Positions 19,735 to 32,025 of a DNA stretch of 58,864 nucleotides are shown here, piece after piece (position 1 is the stretch's first letter; each line of letters starts with the position of its first letter). This DNA is from Phoronis australis. Lineage: Eukaryota; Phoronida; Phoronidae. The DNA is taken from assembly GCA_002633005.1 (NCBI GenBank), contig NMRA01000039.1, positions 1,308,140-1,367,003 of the forward strand, written 5' to 3'. The notes under the pieces were generated by a model. That model had not been told where the DNA came from and made no database searches. It was given only the letters and a program-made list of their open reading frames with translations. The position numbers and the translations under genes are program-made.

Positions 19735-20140
19735 CTGCTTACCCGCAGGAACTTGATGAAACTCACACAGAAATCAGTCAGAGAAACAGCATGCAAAACA
19801 ATAGTTAGACCCTGTCTCGAGTATGATTTTGCCTCTTGGGACCCCCACCGTCACCCAACAAAACATCAATACTCTCGAAAGCATCCAACGACGAGCAGTG
19901 CCACCCAAACGCTTCGTTCCCTAAGCTGGGAAACCTTGACCAACAGGCGCAGAGTTTGTCGTCTCACTACCTTCTATAGAATTCAATACACCAACACTGC
20001 AATTTGTCATCATCAGACATTAAGATTACTAATAGGACAACTCGCTGGAGGAACCAAAATTCCAATCAGCACATTCATGCCAGAACAGACGTCTACGAAT
20101 ATTCCTTATTTCCACGAACAATACGAGACTTGACACATCT
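19735..20140 (+). pseudogene. Non-LTR reverse transcriptase C-terminus, frameshifted
   Basis: Fragments in changing frames reconstruct a familiar LINE tail: SVRETACKTIVRPCLEYDFA and SWDPH in one frame, TQQNINTLESIQRRAV in another, then SLSWETLTNRRRVCRLTTFY, and finally HARTDVYEYSLFPRTIRD in a third. The pattern YKTIVRPCLEYAS.WDPH, ...LESIQRRAARF, ...WDTLAERR is typical of Jockey/RTE-X-type ends (family knowledge). At least three frameshifts show it is dead. Confidence 0.75.
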
Positions 20141-20249
20141 TTCCTAGTCTACAACCAACGCCAGAACAACTGATTCATTTCAATCTTAAGCTGCAGTCTT
20201 CGTATATGTTGGAAACACCTACTTAGCACTTCCCCCTTGCCAATTGACC

Positions 20250-20450
20250 TATCGCCAGGACTTTGAGTGACGGCTTAACTTGACATTTAGAACGCAGCAT
20301 TATTGGCACACCTTCGTTTCCAAGCCGCCATTTTACCCGACAAACAACACGTAGCCGGGTAAAACTTATTTTTTGTTAGTCGTCATTACTCAAGAGGGCG
20401 GAGCTTCCTATTGGTCAATTATAAGACAAGACAAGATGTACAAGAGAAGG
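20250..20450 (+). repeat. Dispersed repeat R1, copy 1
   Basis: Shares CACACCTTCGTTTCCAAGCC, GCCATTTTACCCGAC and GGGCGGAG..GGTCAATT with 26650-26840, and the last part with 22856-22930. The AAGCCGCCATTTT core fits a YY1 motif. Confidence 0.7.
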
Positions 20451-20589
20451 CATATAATCAAGGCTGGACACTGGTCTGGGCGTCCTTCCATATCAGTTCA
20501 CCATGAAAAATATACATGTACTGTATTTCGTCCAACTCGAGGTCACGGTATTGTCAAGGCCACCCGAAGGAGGGATCAGACCACACAAA

Positions 20590-21125
20590 ACGTCATTACA
20601 GCGTTCTGTCGTTCAGTAACTTTTCCAGACGTGCGATAACATCTGGCTCTTTTGTTAACTGCCCAGCTCAGTCTTTTGTCCTGTATGATAACAAGCAGGC
20701 CAATTATCTCCCAGACTTCAAAGGAAACGTATGGTGGTTGCACCCTATTACCGAACGCGCATGAACACAGTTAAACTCAATGCGTCCGTTTGGACAAAAC
20801 AGATTGTCTTAACTTCTGTTGTAGTTGGGCGATTTTGGTGATTCAAAAACGGAACATGATGAGCAATTGACGAAGATTTCAGAAATGCTATTGGTTTAAG
20901 CTCAAATATGCTATGACTTAACTTTTACTTTTATCAGCCCAGCCCAGTCAGTCTACGATCTGATCGGAGATTAAAGCAATTATCGAACAAAAGAGCGCAG
21001 GCCCTCCAACCCCAAATGCCAGAATGGAGTTAATCCGTCGTGTAAGATATTGGCTACGGGGGTAAACTTCCCAACTTGTTGTTGGGCTTTAGAATCGAAC
21101 AAGTTGGGAGCAACAGGATGTCCAC
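20590..21125 (+). repeat. Dispersed repeat R2, copy 1
   Basis: About 535 bp from CAGCGTTCTGTCGTTC to GTTGGGAGCAAC. Further copies: 48505-48920 (+, shorter at the 3' side) and 50165-50735 (minus). Shared words include TTGTTAACTGCC, TTGGGCGATTTTGG and AACAAAAGAG. No protein coding is evident. Confidence 0.75.
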
Positions 21126-21479
21126 GTCATGTGTAGACAAATGACTCGATCGCGCACAGGGGAGCAGAAGCTAATACTGAATTATGAAGGTCGTTAAAAG
21201 CAAATGGATGTCATGTTTAATAAAACTTTTGTAAGTATTGTTTTTCAAAACTACACTTTGTTCATTGTGTATACACTATTTTTCACACTATGGTTTGACA
21301 ATGATGTCTAAGACCTCCTTCATGTTAGGTGTTACAACTGCAATGGATTATTAAGTCACGTGCATTCGTGTTACCGAAATATTATGTAATCGTGTTGAAA
21401 ATAAACACACAAAACGTACCGAGAGTGGTGTACATGAAGTAATATCCCAAGAGACATTATTCCGCGTATCAACCGAGAC

Positions 21480-24330
21480 CGAAGCCGAAAAGTGACGTCG
21501 AAGTGTGTAAGCTATGAATCAAACTCTGTTAACGCCCACACGAGCAGCTGAACTTGGCAATGTTGCTTGATTACTCGAAGGTTAAACACAATACAGCTCT
21601 TCCAAGATACGCGCTTTTCAGTTTTGTGGCTATAGTGTAGGCCTATCTGATTTTGACGCCGGAGTTTCACTCGTGTGGCCGCCGTTGTCTCGGCACCTGC
21701 TGAATCTCCGCACTGGTCTATCAGTAGTTCCCGGAAATTGTTGTCTTTAAGATTTTTAATTATTTTTCATTTATTTCGACCTAATGGACAGCGTTTTGTT
21801 TCGTAGCAGTGAAACATTTTTGTTATTCATATACCCATAGGCTGGCGTTCAACTGAACTTCTCTATAAAACTGAGAGATTCGATCGGCACAGGAAAGGGC
21901 TCTGGATTACTGAAGTCAAAGCCTTGTTCCAACTGTTGTCACGAAAAAAATAAACAGTTGAATTACTTTTTGATGAGAACCTCTAGTATACACTTCGCCT
22001 GTAAAGTTAGAAAGAGCTCGTTTTGAATTTGTTGTAACGTGATATTTAGATTTATGAAGCTTTAAAACAGAATTTGAGATATTTTTGTAAATAGCCATTT
22101 TTTGCCACTAAGCCTACACCAGACTTACCATCTTTTGTAACCATACCACTGCTTAGTGTGATCATGCTACCTTTAACATTAACTGAAAACTACCTTTATG
22201 CAATGAAACTACAAAAATTCGAAGTTCACCAGAAGGTAGGCCTAACTTAAATGCCTTAAGGTGAAATTACTGCCAATTCCATGCATTAATTTGACTGGGA
22301 CATGGCCTAGACCTACCGGAGCTAACTGGTTGCCTAGGACGCGATGAGTGTGTACCAGAGTTATTAACCTGAGTTTTTTAATCAAAGTCTTTCGTTACAA
22401 GATTATAAAAGCGTAAACAGTGCTATCGACTCGACCTACTTACTCGGGGGGGTACCACCAGTTGTGACCTAATTTTCATTCGGCGGAATTTATCAGACGA
22501 CAGAATAAAAATATAGGTGAATCTTCCCTGATTTTGTTCGAAAAATCCTGAAATCTATGGCATCGTACAGAAAATTCGACTTTAAGGTACCTGAACATAT
22601 CGCATCAGTAGCCTTGTCATTTGTGAAGGTGAACCCCATATGGGGTTCTTCGGATATTCGCTGGCTCCGAAATATTCTTTATCGAATATTTATTTTTTCT
22701 TCGTCGCCTTTACAAATTCCCACACCATGAACGTATTTTTTGCTGAAAAGCATCGCCTGTTGCTTTTGTGGAAGCGTTTTCATACAGTGCAAAAACACTC
22801 ACCGATTCCACCAGGAACGCCATTTAGCGACAATGTGTTTGCTTTTGGCATGTTGTTAGTTTGTCGGGTGTCACGTGACTTTTCGCAAAGGGGCGGAGCT
22901 CGCGATAGGTCAATTGATCAAACGAATATCCACATTCAATATTCACAGAAATTGAACATAAATATTGGAATCGTGAGATACATGATTTGCTAGTGCAGAC
23001 GCACATTCAATCAAGAACAACATTGACACACATTTCTGGAATAAGATGACCCTTAAAGACTAACTTCAACGGAATTTTGTTGTTTTAGATGTATTGGGCT
23101 AACCAGATTGTCCTATTAAGGCTTTAGTAAAATAAGAAAACGAGGAATTCAATCACGCAAATGTAAGCTCGTCGAACGAGATGTGAAGCTGCTTTTTAGT
23201 GTCATGATGCGTCACCGCAAGTTCCCAGCACAAACAACAAAAGATTGTATTGAATAGGTGTCCGAATAGAACACCATTGCGCGCGGGTGTTATTCGCAGC
23301 TGATGAAATTAAAAGGTGATTCTCGCGGTGACGTAGACAAAAGCAAACCAATTAATAGGCCTAACGGATCGTTAAAACTGACAATTTATGGGACTAGTGG
23401 GCTCAGAAGGATGCTCTTAACATATTGTAGGATCCAAATTTAGAGGTGTTACCGTTGAAAATAGGCTTTAACCATTAGCAATAGCTCTTTAACGATTTGT
23501 ACTGTAAAGTTTAGACATTAATTTTCGTTATGCGTCACGGCTATCTACGCCAGTGAACATGGTTACCACTGCCCAACATGACAAAAAACAAAACAAAACG
23601 AGGCATTACTGTCTAAATTTCAAGGCCGCCACCGGGGAAGACAAGTTACACGGTGGTGCTCATAGTGTTTGGAGGGTTACTAACCGATTGATTACCATAA
23701 GCAAAGGCTTCATGATTCCGGCCACTGTATTTTTTCGCCCTCTTGCTATGAGCCTCAGTCCTACCGTAGAAGTTGTGACTTATGTCTCCCGGCGGTCTAC
23801 CAGGCCTACGCCTGTTGCTTGATGAATATCTCTCGCTGATCAATGAGAGGACTAAATTTGCGTTTATGTTTTTTCTTTAAAACCGATGAAAAGAAATCTT
23901 GATCTTACTGTTAAACCCATTATTATACATGCTTGTCGTTTTGCAAAGTCTTGTCTTACGCAGAAGTTCGCGTTGATTACGGTGAAAACAGATTCGGATA
24001 ATTTGCTCATGTAGCCTTATAATTATCGTGCAAAACGGCACGAGTTACACTAATTTGTAAGAAATGAAGTTAAAACTTGGTGCCAAGGCATAAAGAAAAT
24101 GTTTGGATTTGCACCAAAACCCTAAGCTACTTTATCCTTAAGTTGTCAGACTGACCACCACCTGCAGGGCTAATCTCCGTCCGTGAGTCGTGACTGGCGG
24201 ACCGCACGTTCTGTATCTACTTAGTTGCATTGCCACCGCGCGGAGTAGTTTCCTAAGCTACTCCATTCGCGTTGCAAACTTTTTAACCTCCCTGTACACT
24301 GGCAAGGGTATAACAGGCTCGAACACACAC
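21480..24330. other. No recognisable gene
   Basis: Several short frames but no domain. 22856-22930 is a short R1 fragment (GCAAAGGGGCGGAGCTCGCG). Otherwise I see nothing in this stretch. Confidence 0.5.
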
Positions 24331-24339
24331 TGTACTTCG

Positions 24340-24347
24340 TATAAAAG
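24340..24347 (+). promoter_or_regulatory. TATA box of candidate secreted-protein gene
   Basis: TATAAAAG, 55 bp upstream of the ATG pair at 24402. A start site about 25-30 bp downstream would give a ~30-nt leader. Confidence 0.45.
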
Positions 24348-24401
24348 ACTTATTTAGCATAAAACGTACGACTGGAGAGATTCGCCGTCGGTCATCGTGG
24401 T

Positions 24402-24508
24402 ATGATGTGGTCTTCTGTCTTCTTCTGCTTCATTGTGATGTTCGCGCTAGCACCGCACGTGAGAGGTGTAAAGCAGCGTGAGCCCGGATTTTTAGAGCAA
24501 TTAAAGAG
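24402..24508 (+). CDS. Candidate secreted small protein, exon 1 (signal peptide)
   Basis: The first of two adjacent ATGs starts MMWSSVFFCFIVMFALAP, then HVRG, VKQREPGFLEQLK. This has a charge-poor start, a 13-residue hydrophobic core and a plausible cleavage after HVRG. The exon closes at AAAGAG|GTAAGA in phase 2. It is too short to stand as a single long frame. A TATA box lies at the right distance upstream. I do not recognise the protein. Support comes from the joint presence of promoter, signal peptide, strong donor and a phase-compatible next exon 167 bp downstream. Confidence 0.5.
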
Positions 24509-24675
24509 GTAAGATAGGTAATCAGGACACGCCTGTTGCTCAGTCAAATAAGGTTCCCTAGTAGGCAAGACTCAGCATCGGTAATCGCACGGTAAAAGAA
24601 ATGTTGTATTGCACACTCAAAGATGCTGATAACCCGTTTCAGTGGTTCAAATTTTATTTGCCGTCCCCTGTCTAG

Positions 24676-24830
24676 TATTGCTGATGGGAAGAAAGATACA
24701 GGAAAGGATAACAGAACGCAGAGCATTGTGGTCCAGAATGAAGATATGGAGGAACTCCACTCGCCGAAGATTTGTTTTCTTGATAAGACGAAGAAGCAGA
24801 GCAAGTTCACCGGCTGTATCTCATCGCAAA
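24676..24830 (+). CDS. Candidate secreted small protein, exon 2
   Basis: The acceptor CCGTCCCCTGTCTAG is strong and the phase fits exon 1 (AG|T gives Ser). It encodes IADGKKDTGKDNRTQSIVVQ, NEDMEELHSP, KICFLDKTKKQSKFTGCISSQ: hydrophilic, with two cysteines 14 apart and dibasic pairs (KK). A GTAAGA donor at 24831 would end it in phase 1; if it is not used, the frame continues 20 codons (with a third Cys, MHCVPI) to a TAA at 24893-24895. Total 86-107 residues. It could be a peptide precursor; the C-F...G-C ring only superficially resembles cyclic peptide hormones. Confidence 0.45.
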
Positions 24831-24899
24831 GTAAGAGGATGCACTGTGTTCCAATTCCTAGTGCTCTTAAAAAAACATTCATGGTGCGCATGTAATCGG

Positions 24900-27800
24900 A
24901 GCACCATAATCAGGACAACTTCTACTCAAATATTTCGCATGTAACACACATCCCGAATATTTATCCGCCCAGTCCGAAAACAAGAGAAACACTGGGTGTG
25001 TTGAAGACCGCAGGTGTTTTCAAGCAGGAACTTTTCAAAGTGTAACTTGCAATCTTACACATACATGTAGTTATCGCATTTGATAACCACTTCATCACTT
25101 ATTCGCATCTGTCCGTTGAAAATTATTCCATCTCCTATCATAAGTAAACATGCTGGTGATAGAAAAAAGTTTATTTTGGGACCGAACAACATCAACAACA
25201 GGTTGATCACTAGCGCAGATTTTAACATTTACGATGCATAAAATCGGCAAGCGCAAAGCTAGAATCGGTTTTCAGCGTCAACCGTGATCCATCCTTCTTC
25301 AGTGCTTGTCTTTCGGACTTCGTAAAAAGTTCTTTGTTTTTGAAGTTACAGCCTTCTAAGCGCTTCTGATTAGAAACACAATATTCCGTGTTTAGGGTGT
25401 TTACACCCATTGGTGCAACACTCTGCAAATAAAATCTTCGAAGTGACGGCCCCCTTGCAATGCTTTCTTTGCCATAGGGCCCACCACTGCACTAGCCCGG
25501 GGACACCACGACTCCAGGGGCCCCACGCTGATTCATGTCATGGTAAGAAGTCAAATAATACAAATTTTACGAGTTGGTGCCAGTCCCTGTAGCATGTCCT
25601 TCTTGTATAAATGGACGATCCAGGAAATTTATTGAATAACGAGCACGTAAAGCATTCAAATACATACATGTATAGGTAGGACCTGTTCTATACGGACACA
25701 TTCTCACCTACCACCACGGATTTACTAATGCGCAACAAGTAAGCTAAAGGAAGAGAGGTGCCAGCACAAAACGAGGACCTGCGCCCTGTACTCACAACAT
25801 TGTCGCACATTTAAAGACGCATGACGTTATTTTTAATTTAAAACTTTTGTCGATCAAACTTGTTCCAAGGCTCATATCTCATACGGAAAATTGAGCGTTG
25901 TAAGGCACTGGCACTGTGAATGCATGGGAGCACCCACCTAAGATTAATGGGGTGAGTACAGAGTCGCCGAATTTTGGTGGTTCCTGCCTTTTAAGTGCAC
26001 TTTTGTCTCGTTTTTAACTTTGTTTTTTCTGAGTTGTTTGTTTCTCTGAGATGGACTTTTTACCAACTTCGTCAAATGGCTCGTTCGATCCCCCGAGCCA
26101 CCCCTGCTTGGACGCATGGAATGTGACATTCTTTTTCGACACTAAATGCCTTTCCCGGCTTAGATTTGTTTGAAGCGGCAGTGTGGAAAGAGAGGCGAGG
26201 GACCCAGGTCCTCTCTATTTAGGTGTTTTAGGAGGGAGGTGTGCAAACGCACGTTTAAGGCGCCATGCACCGTTTTGGGGGGGGGGACAAATTAAAACGC
26301 AGTATGCTGCAGTTTTAAGGGTAGGGGTCGCATTCGTCCACTTGGTCATCTAGCTAATGGATGCCACACAGTCACTGTTTGCTTGTTCCTGTTTGAGACG
26401 CTAATGACTAGACATTTCACAATGTCGTTTACAACATTTTGTTTAAATTTGGTTTCGTGGAAGGTTAAAACAGTCGAAGTTGACGTGGTACGCTTTCAGT
26501 CATCAAATTGGACGACGTGGACATTCCAAAGTTTCAAAACATTGGATTTATGTTACGAATGTTTTTTGAGTCAGATTGTAAAGATCAGATTTTTAAAAAT
26601 TCGAATCATTGCAATTTGAGGGCAACAATGGCCAAGATATAACTTAATTGACATATCGCCATTTTGAGTGACGGCTGAACTGACCAATCTGAATGTAGAA
26701 TTCTTGACACACCTTCGTTTCCAAGCCGCCATTTTACCCGACGAACAAGACGTTTGCGGGTTAGGTGAAACTTAATGTTTGTTTGTCGACATTTCGCAAG
26801 GGGGCGGAGATTGCGATACATGTAGGTCAATTGCGCACGCGCTACACGTAAAGCTTCCAAATGCCGACTATTAGAAGAAAAGCTTTGCGACATGTTCACA
26901 AAGAGGACCTGTTACATGGGACACGTTATGTTACCATCTATGTAAGCAATCCAGCAAGCGCACAAACCGTTGTCAAGCTGAAGCCCGTGCTTTATTATGC
27001 ACCTCAACTTGACACCTAAAAGTGACTAGTGAACGGTTCACATGCTGGCTAAAACGCTAGCAGCAAAAACGGGCCAATAATGTGAGCGGTCGCAAGGGTC
27101 TCTCTTGCTGGCGCTTTGCTAAAGGTTTGAATTACTCCAAAAGTGTTGGCTTTTTCGGTCCGTAGCACTTTTGTATCCAGACCACTTACTTCAAGGGGCA
27201 AACGTGTACTAGAGTTAAAGGCCTTTGTTGTATTATCACACGAATCAATTGATGTCAGATAGTGAACTCGTTTCGACACCACTCTTTATAAAAAAGCGAC
27301 TAGGGGATACTCAAACAAACTACTGCTGAAGAAAACCTATGCGCCAAGACAGCTTGTCTATCTGGCTATCTATGCAATCGTTTTCACACCTATGGACTGT
27401 ATTTTGATAACAGTATCAACTAGGGAACCAGAATGCGTCACAAAAGACGGCCTGTCAGTTATTTTCAGACTAAAGGACGCGCATCATGGGCCTTGTGTGC
27501 ATTCCGTAGACGGGAGAATTTTGCGAGAAGAGACATTACGTCGAGCGTTTTGTTTTATTAGAGTTGTGCACGTACGGTCGAGATATTCGCGCGGCTCAGA
27601 TTGGAATCGATTTTATGTGACATAAAGCATTTCGGCGAAATTTAATTCTAAGCATGGTTTTAAGTCAAGAAACGAGTCGATTGATAAAATATGAAAATAA
27701 ATATTTTTAAAGAACTCGTTACCCGCCAATCAACATAATGCTTGCGTTATTTATCCCTATGAACATGGCACGGGCCTTGACTGGCAAATCCCTAGGAAAT

Positions 27801-28270
27801 TTCTTTATAAATTGGATATTGGTGAAGGACTTCTACTATACTTAAAGGAATTCGCTGAAAACTAACTGAAAGCCCAAATTTTCCTTTGATAAAGTAGCAT
27901 TCAAATCAATTCTCGTATAGCTGAAGCATTTTATCATGGAGATAAAAAATACACACACATTATTTTTCTGTAATCTTTAATCACAACAGAAACTACTTCC
28001 GGTCGAAAGTTAAACCAAACTTGTGCACTAATTAAAACATAATCTTTATTTTGCATGTATTATGTGTAGGTCAATACAACAGAGAACACAAAACTTCTGG
28101 CATTTTAAAAATTCATAATAAATATGAATACAGCAAGCCACTGTGGATTGTTACGTCATACAGTTAGAGAAAACTTGTTGCGCTGCATCTTTCGAACGTT
28201 TGTTGTGACAAGTCTAAAACAGTCTCACATTGAAATTTTCAAAAACTGTTATCAAGATATTCCGTTTCTA
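24900..28270. other. No recognisable gene; possible further exon and one repeat
   Basis: Contains the R1 copy at 26650-26840. A segment at 25478-25542 has a good acceptor and donor (TTTGCCATAG, ATG|GTAAGA) and a phase that would fit the candidate secreted gene, but its composition (GGGGCCCC words) looks repeat-like, so I do not call it an exon. Confidence 0.45.
26650..26840 (+). repeat. Dispersed repeat R1, copy 2
   Basis: Same order of words as at 20250-20450, including the YY1-like AAGCCGCCATTTT and CAAGGGGGCGGAG. The two copies are in the same orientation 6.4 kb apart. Confidence 0.7.
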
Positions 28271-28273
28271 ATT

Positions 28274-28397
28274 ATGACTGAAATACAACAAGGCACTAGT
28301 CAAAATGACTAAAATACAACAAGGCAATAGTCAAAATGACTGAAATACAACAAGGCAATAGCCAAAATGACTGAAATACAACAAGGCAATAGTCAGA
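28274..28397 (+). repeat. 31-bp minisatellite, four copies
   Basis: Four head-to-tail 31-bp copies of ATGACTGAAATACAACAAGG + CAATAGTCAAA with one to three differences each. Confidence 0.95.
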
Positions 28398-28399
28398 TG

Positions 28400-29565
28400 G
28401 TAACAAGAAAAACATGTAACGGAAAAATCAATCTTTATGGAATTTGACAACACGTTTCAGCTCATGGCTTGCAATTTTCACGCTCAGGTTTAACTTGACG
28501 TTTATCGTCCCTCTACCAACTTCTCTTCATATTAACAAATTTAAAACCAGTTTTTGTTTTTTTTCTTTCATTCGGCTGCAAAAATAATAAAATATGGTAA
28601 TGTTTTAGTTACCAGAAACTGCTTTACAAATGTAATTTGCGAATTGATGAAACAAAAGCGGTTTGTACAAAGGACCAGCATTTATGAGGGCATAACAATG
28701 TTTATGTGTGCGCGTTGCCTAGGTAACCAACATATATCACTGCAATATGTAGTTTCCAGGTTTAATTAATGAGTGAACACTGTTCACTTTTACCACTCAA
28801 AAGGCAAAATAAATGTGATAAATCAGTTGTTCATAACTAGTGTTATTTTATTTGCTAGCATAGTATTTATTGGTCAATTTATATCCTTCAAAAACTAATC
28901 CCCGCCTAAGCAGTTGAAGTCAACCGTGAGTCTTCTATTGTTTTCTCACTACGTGGGGGTGACCCAAATCCTGTACCCGAAAAGGAATGATTTCATGAAG
29001 CTCACCGGCGCATGACCCCGGGTCAGTGTCTGGTTATTGTCTCTACCACCGATAAATTTTCACGAACTTAATATTCATGAAGTCGCACAAATCTTGATGA
29101 ATGGTCCATAAATTATGGGTCTGCAGTCAAAAACTAACTTCGGATTCACACTGCCGATAAAATCTAGTCTCATTGTGTCTTACATTGGAAGAGAGTTCTG
29201 AGCTTGGAAAAGAGCTGACCGGTCCAGGGCAAGTCAAAATGTCGGGGCTGATGTCCAGCAATTGTCAATTCTTCTAAGACTCGGAAATCTCTATTACCTG
29301 AGAAAGGAATATTTTTATTGCGATAAGTGACCTAAATAAAATGTAGTTGCGTATAGCAGCTTTTGAACAATGATCGGAAATGTAATAAGGTTAATTTTAA
29401 GTCAAATTTTAAAGCCAACGTACATTGTGCTTTTCTTTTAAGGCCCACTGTGTAAATTGTCTCCCATGGTGGCGGCATTAAAATTTGGACAATATTTTAC
29501 TTTGTTTACTCTCGACATGTTGAAAAGTATTAACTATAATGTATTTACATGTACTAGGGTAGAAA
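28400..29565. other. No recognisable gene
   Basis: Nothing that I can support. Confidence 0.55.
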
Positions 29566-29569
29566 ACCG

Positions 29570-29623
29570 GGTGAAAATAAGCGAGCTATAGCCCCTTCTT
29601 TTTTCAATGCTACGCTGCCCATG
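29570..29623. mobile_element. Palindromic miniature element M2, partial copy
   Basis: GCTATAGCCCC, TTTTTTCAATGCTACGCTG, CCCATG matches the right half of the units at 10309-10449; the left end is degraded. It is followed by CTTATA, as is the copy at 30997. Confidence 0.55.
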
Positions 29624-29629
29624 CTTATA

Positions 29630-30990
29630 CCAGAAATATGCGTCACGGTTGTTCTTGGTAGACATCAAGTCTGCACTAACTAATCACGTACACGCGATTC
29701 CAACGAATATGTTCAATATGTGGGAACATTGTACATGAATATTTTTCATGAAGCGTAGCGCAACAAATAACTAATTTGTCACTTGCATAGAAACCGTAAT
29801 TGCAAAATGAAATGCATTTGATTAAGACTTCCTCCTAATCTGTGTTTGCAAATTGTAGAACAAATAAAATGTTTTATAAGAAAAACTGTCCCACCAGGAT
29901 CTGTAGAAAACCAGATTGATATTTTCGTTATATTCAGGTGACATGAGAACAATATGCATTTAGTCATACTATTACAGTGTAGATAAGCCTGAAATATCTC
30001 CCAAATAAATCGAGTCAGGAAAATAATTTCAGTCAAACCTCTTTAATGATACCAACACGAAGATGTAAACCAATACACCGCAGCAAGGCATTGAGCAGTG
30101 TGTGTCATTCGCTACTAATTTACAGACTGCTACTTTCCAAAAGAACCCGATTCTGAGAAAAAAAATGATTTCTCTACCGCTGCAAAATCCAATTTCTAAT
30201 TATTGTAAACTAAGAAAATATCTATATGTTTCAAAAATGAAAATTAAGTGTTCTGTTTAATTTAATGAATCCAACCAGTTACTCGTGTATATTTTTCTAG
30301 TAATAGTTCTGAATAATTATACAGGTGAGCGTACATGGTGACGGACAGTAAATCACCGTTCAAAATAAAAACAGTAACATCGTGAATAAAATCCCCAATA
30401 GCGCCTACACCAAAACTGTTGGAAGGGAAAGTTAGCAGCATACGACAACTTAACAATTCATGACCCATACTTTTGTACAATTCATACAGAAATTTCAAAA
30501 ACTATGCGCGAGGTCTTAGCAGACGACGAATAATGCTGGCCGGTAGGCTACAACTTTCCGGCAGGGGCATCAATCTTACTGTTTTTCTACCCAGTTCACA
30601 TGAATTCATAGCACAATTAAATAGTGGATGAACTGCTAACGTGCCGCATTGCCAAGGGAACTATTTTTCACCTGTATTCGAACAATTCTGAACAGAATCG
30701 AGTTAACGCCGTCTTCCTACTGTCCACGGCCGCAGACGTGAACTCCCACCTGCACCTAAATTGGTAGCACTGCGCTTACAGGTGTATGTGAGAAGAATCA
30801 CCACGTATATCTCGTTAAACGGATGGTGGCCGAAGCAGTGCACTCGTGTATTGCCAAATGATACATGTTAGATTTTGTTTGCACTGTATGCAGAAAACGA
30901 TATAGCAAACTCTCATGCATGGAGCCAATGAATGCACAAAGGCTCATCTCTGCACTTCTGCCTGTACGTGGGAACTAGAAATTCACTAGC
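29630..30990. other. No recognisable gene
   Basis: Short motif-free frames only. Confidence 0.55.
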
Positions 30991-30996
30991 TTAATC

Positions 30997-31122
30997 ATGG
31001 GCGGCACATCATAGGGGGCTGGGAGGGGGGCTATAGCTACACCGCACATGGTCCATAGGTGGTGCACCACATGGGGCTAAGGGGGCTTTGGACCCAACTT
31101 TTTCAGTGCTGCGCCGCCCATG
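30997..31122. mobile_element. Palindromic miniature element M2, second dimer
   Basis: Starts ATGGGCGGCACATCATAGGG, contains an internal CATGGTCCATAGGTGGTGCA junction and ends GTGCTGCGCCGCCCATG. The junction equals that of the dimer at 10309 (CATGGTCACATAGGTGGCGCA), so the dimeric form itself is a family trait. Confidence 0.7.
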
Positions 31123-31124
31123 CT

Positions 31125-32025
31125 TATACAGCGGGACCCTACTAGTAAAAGTTACATGGTCCGGGTTGCCTTCCATAAAGGCAAGACACTCGCAAATAAG
31201 GTTAATGATATCACGTGCTCCGTTAACATTGAGATATAACGCGAAAACTGACGTGATATTGCGTTATGGCGAGTGTCGTGCGGCTATCAACTGCAGCTCT
31301 GTACTGCGCTTGGGATCACAGGCACGCCCTCGTGTTGATAAACTACTTTCCGCTCTCGATCTTTTCAAAAGTTAAAAACAGGGACTTTGCGTCGTTATCA
31401 CCACCGGGACAATAATGAGTAGCCCATCGGAGTACCTCCGAAGTGTTTTGTAGTGTGAAGAGTGTAATATAGACTCTATTCATGCCGGCCCACAGGAGGC
31501 GCGTTCCAAAACGAGGCTCGCTACAATAGCTCTGGTGGCTTATCCGCGTAGTTGTACTCCGCGTTGCTCGAACAGCTAGAAAAAATACGGACACTCAACT
31601 GTCTGTTTTACAATACTTAAGGACGTTTGGGATTCGGAAGCGTTGGGTCTTTGCGACGAAGGAAAATATGTCCCTGTAAAATTTATGACTGTTTTCGAAT
31701 CACTGATAATTTGTCGCATCTTGGATGCCATCATAGCAACGAGGACCCGTGACCGGAGAATCTTCGGCTAGCTAGGCTGTGTTTTCATGACTATGGGTTG
31801 AAGCGCGATGCATTTTTCTTTGCAAAAAGGACAGGGCCCTCAATCCCTCAATTTTGGGGCCAAATATCGGCCCCTATTCCCCTCTCAAAAATATTGAAAA
31901 GTCACGCGAAATTCCCGGCCCCACGAGGCCTAAAAATTCCCCTTAGTGATTGACTTGAAATTTCTCTCCAACGGTTCAAATCACCTGTGACCACAGAGGC
32001 GACAATTTGAAAAAGTACAAACTCG
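31125..32025. other. No recognisable gene
   Basis: A 95-codon frame at 31088-31375 starts inside the M2 element and has no domain. Nothing else is supported. Confidence 0.5.

Larger units (their letters stand above)
19288..21475. repeat. Inverted sequence pair enclosing repeat debris
   Basis: The segment about 19288-19340 (GCGGAATAATGTCTCGTGGG and CTCGGTACGTTTTGTG) returns inverted at about 21405-21475 with an extra ~10 bp inside. Between them lie RT debris and dispersed repeats. Whether this is one element with inverted ends or two separate insertions is open. Confidence 0.45.

Noticed and set aside
23646-23843. Minus-strand peptide with AT-hook-like RRRPGRPPGD
   Set aside because: A single short motif in a 65-residue frame without neighbours or splice support; likely chance.
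25478-25542. Third exon of the secreted-protein candidate
   Set aside because: Splice sites and phase fit, but the GGGGCCCC-rich sequence with GCCCACCACTGCACTAGCCC looks like repeat DNA, and an earlier stop gives a simpler gene end.
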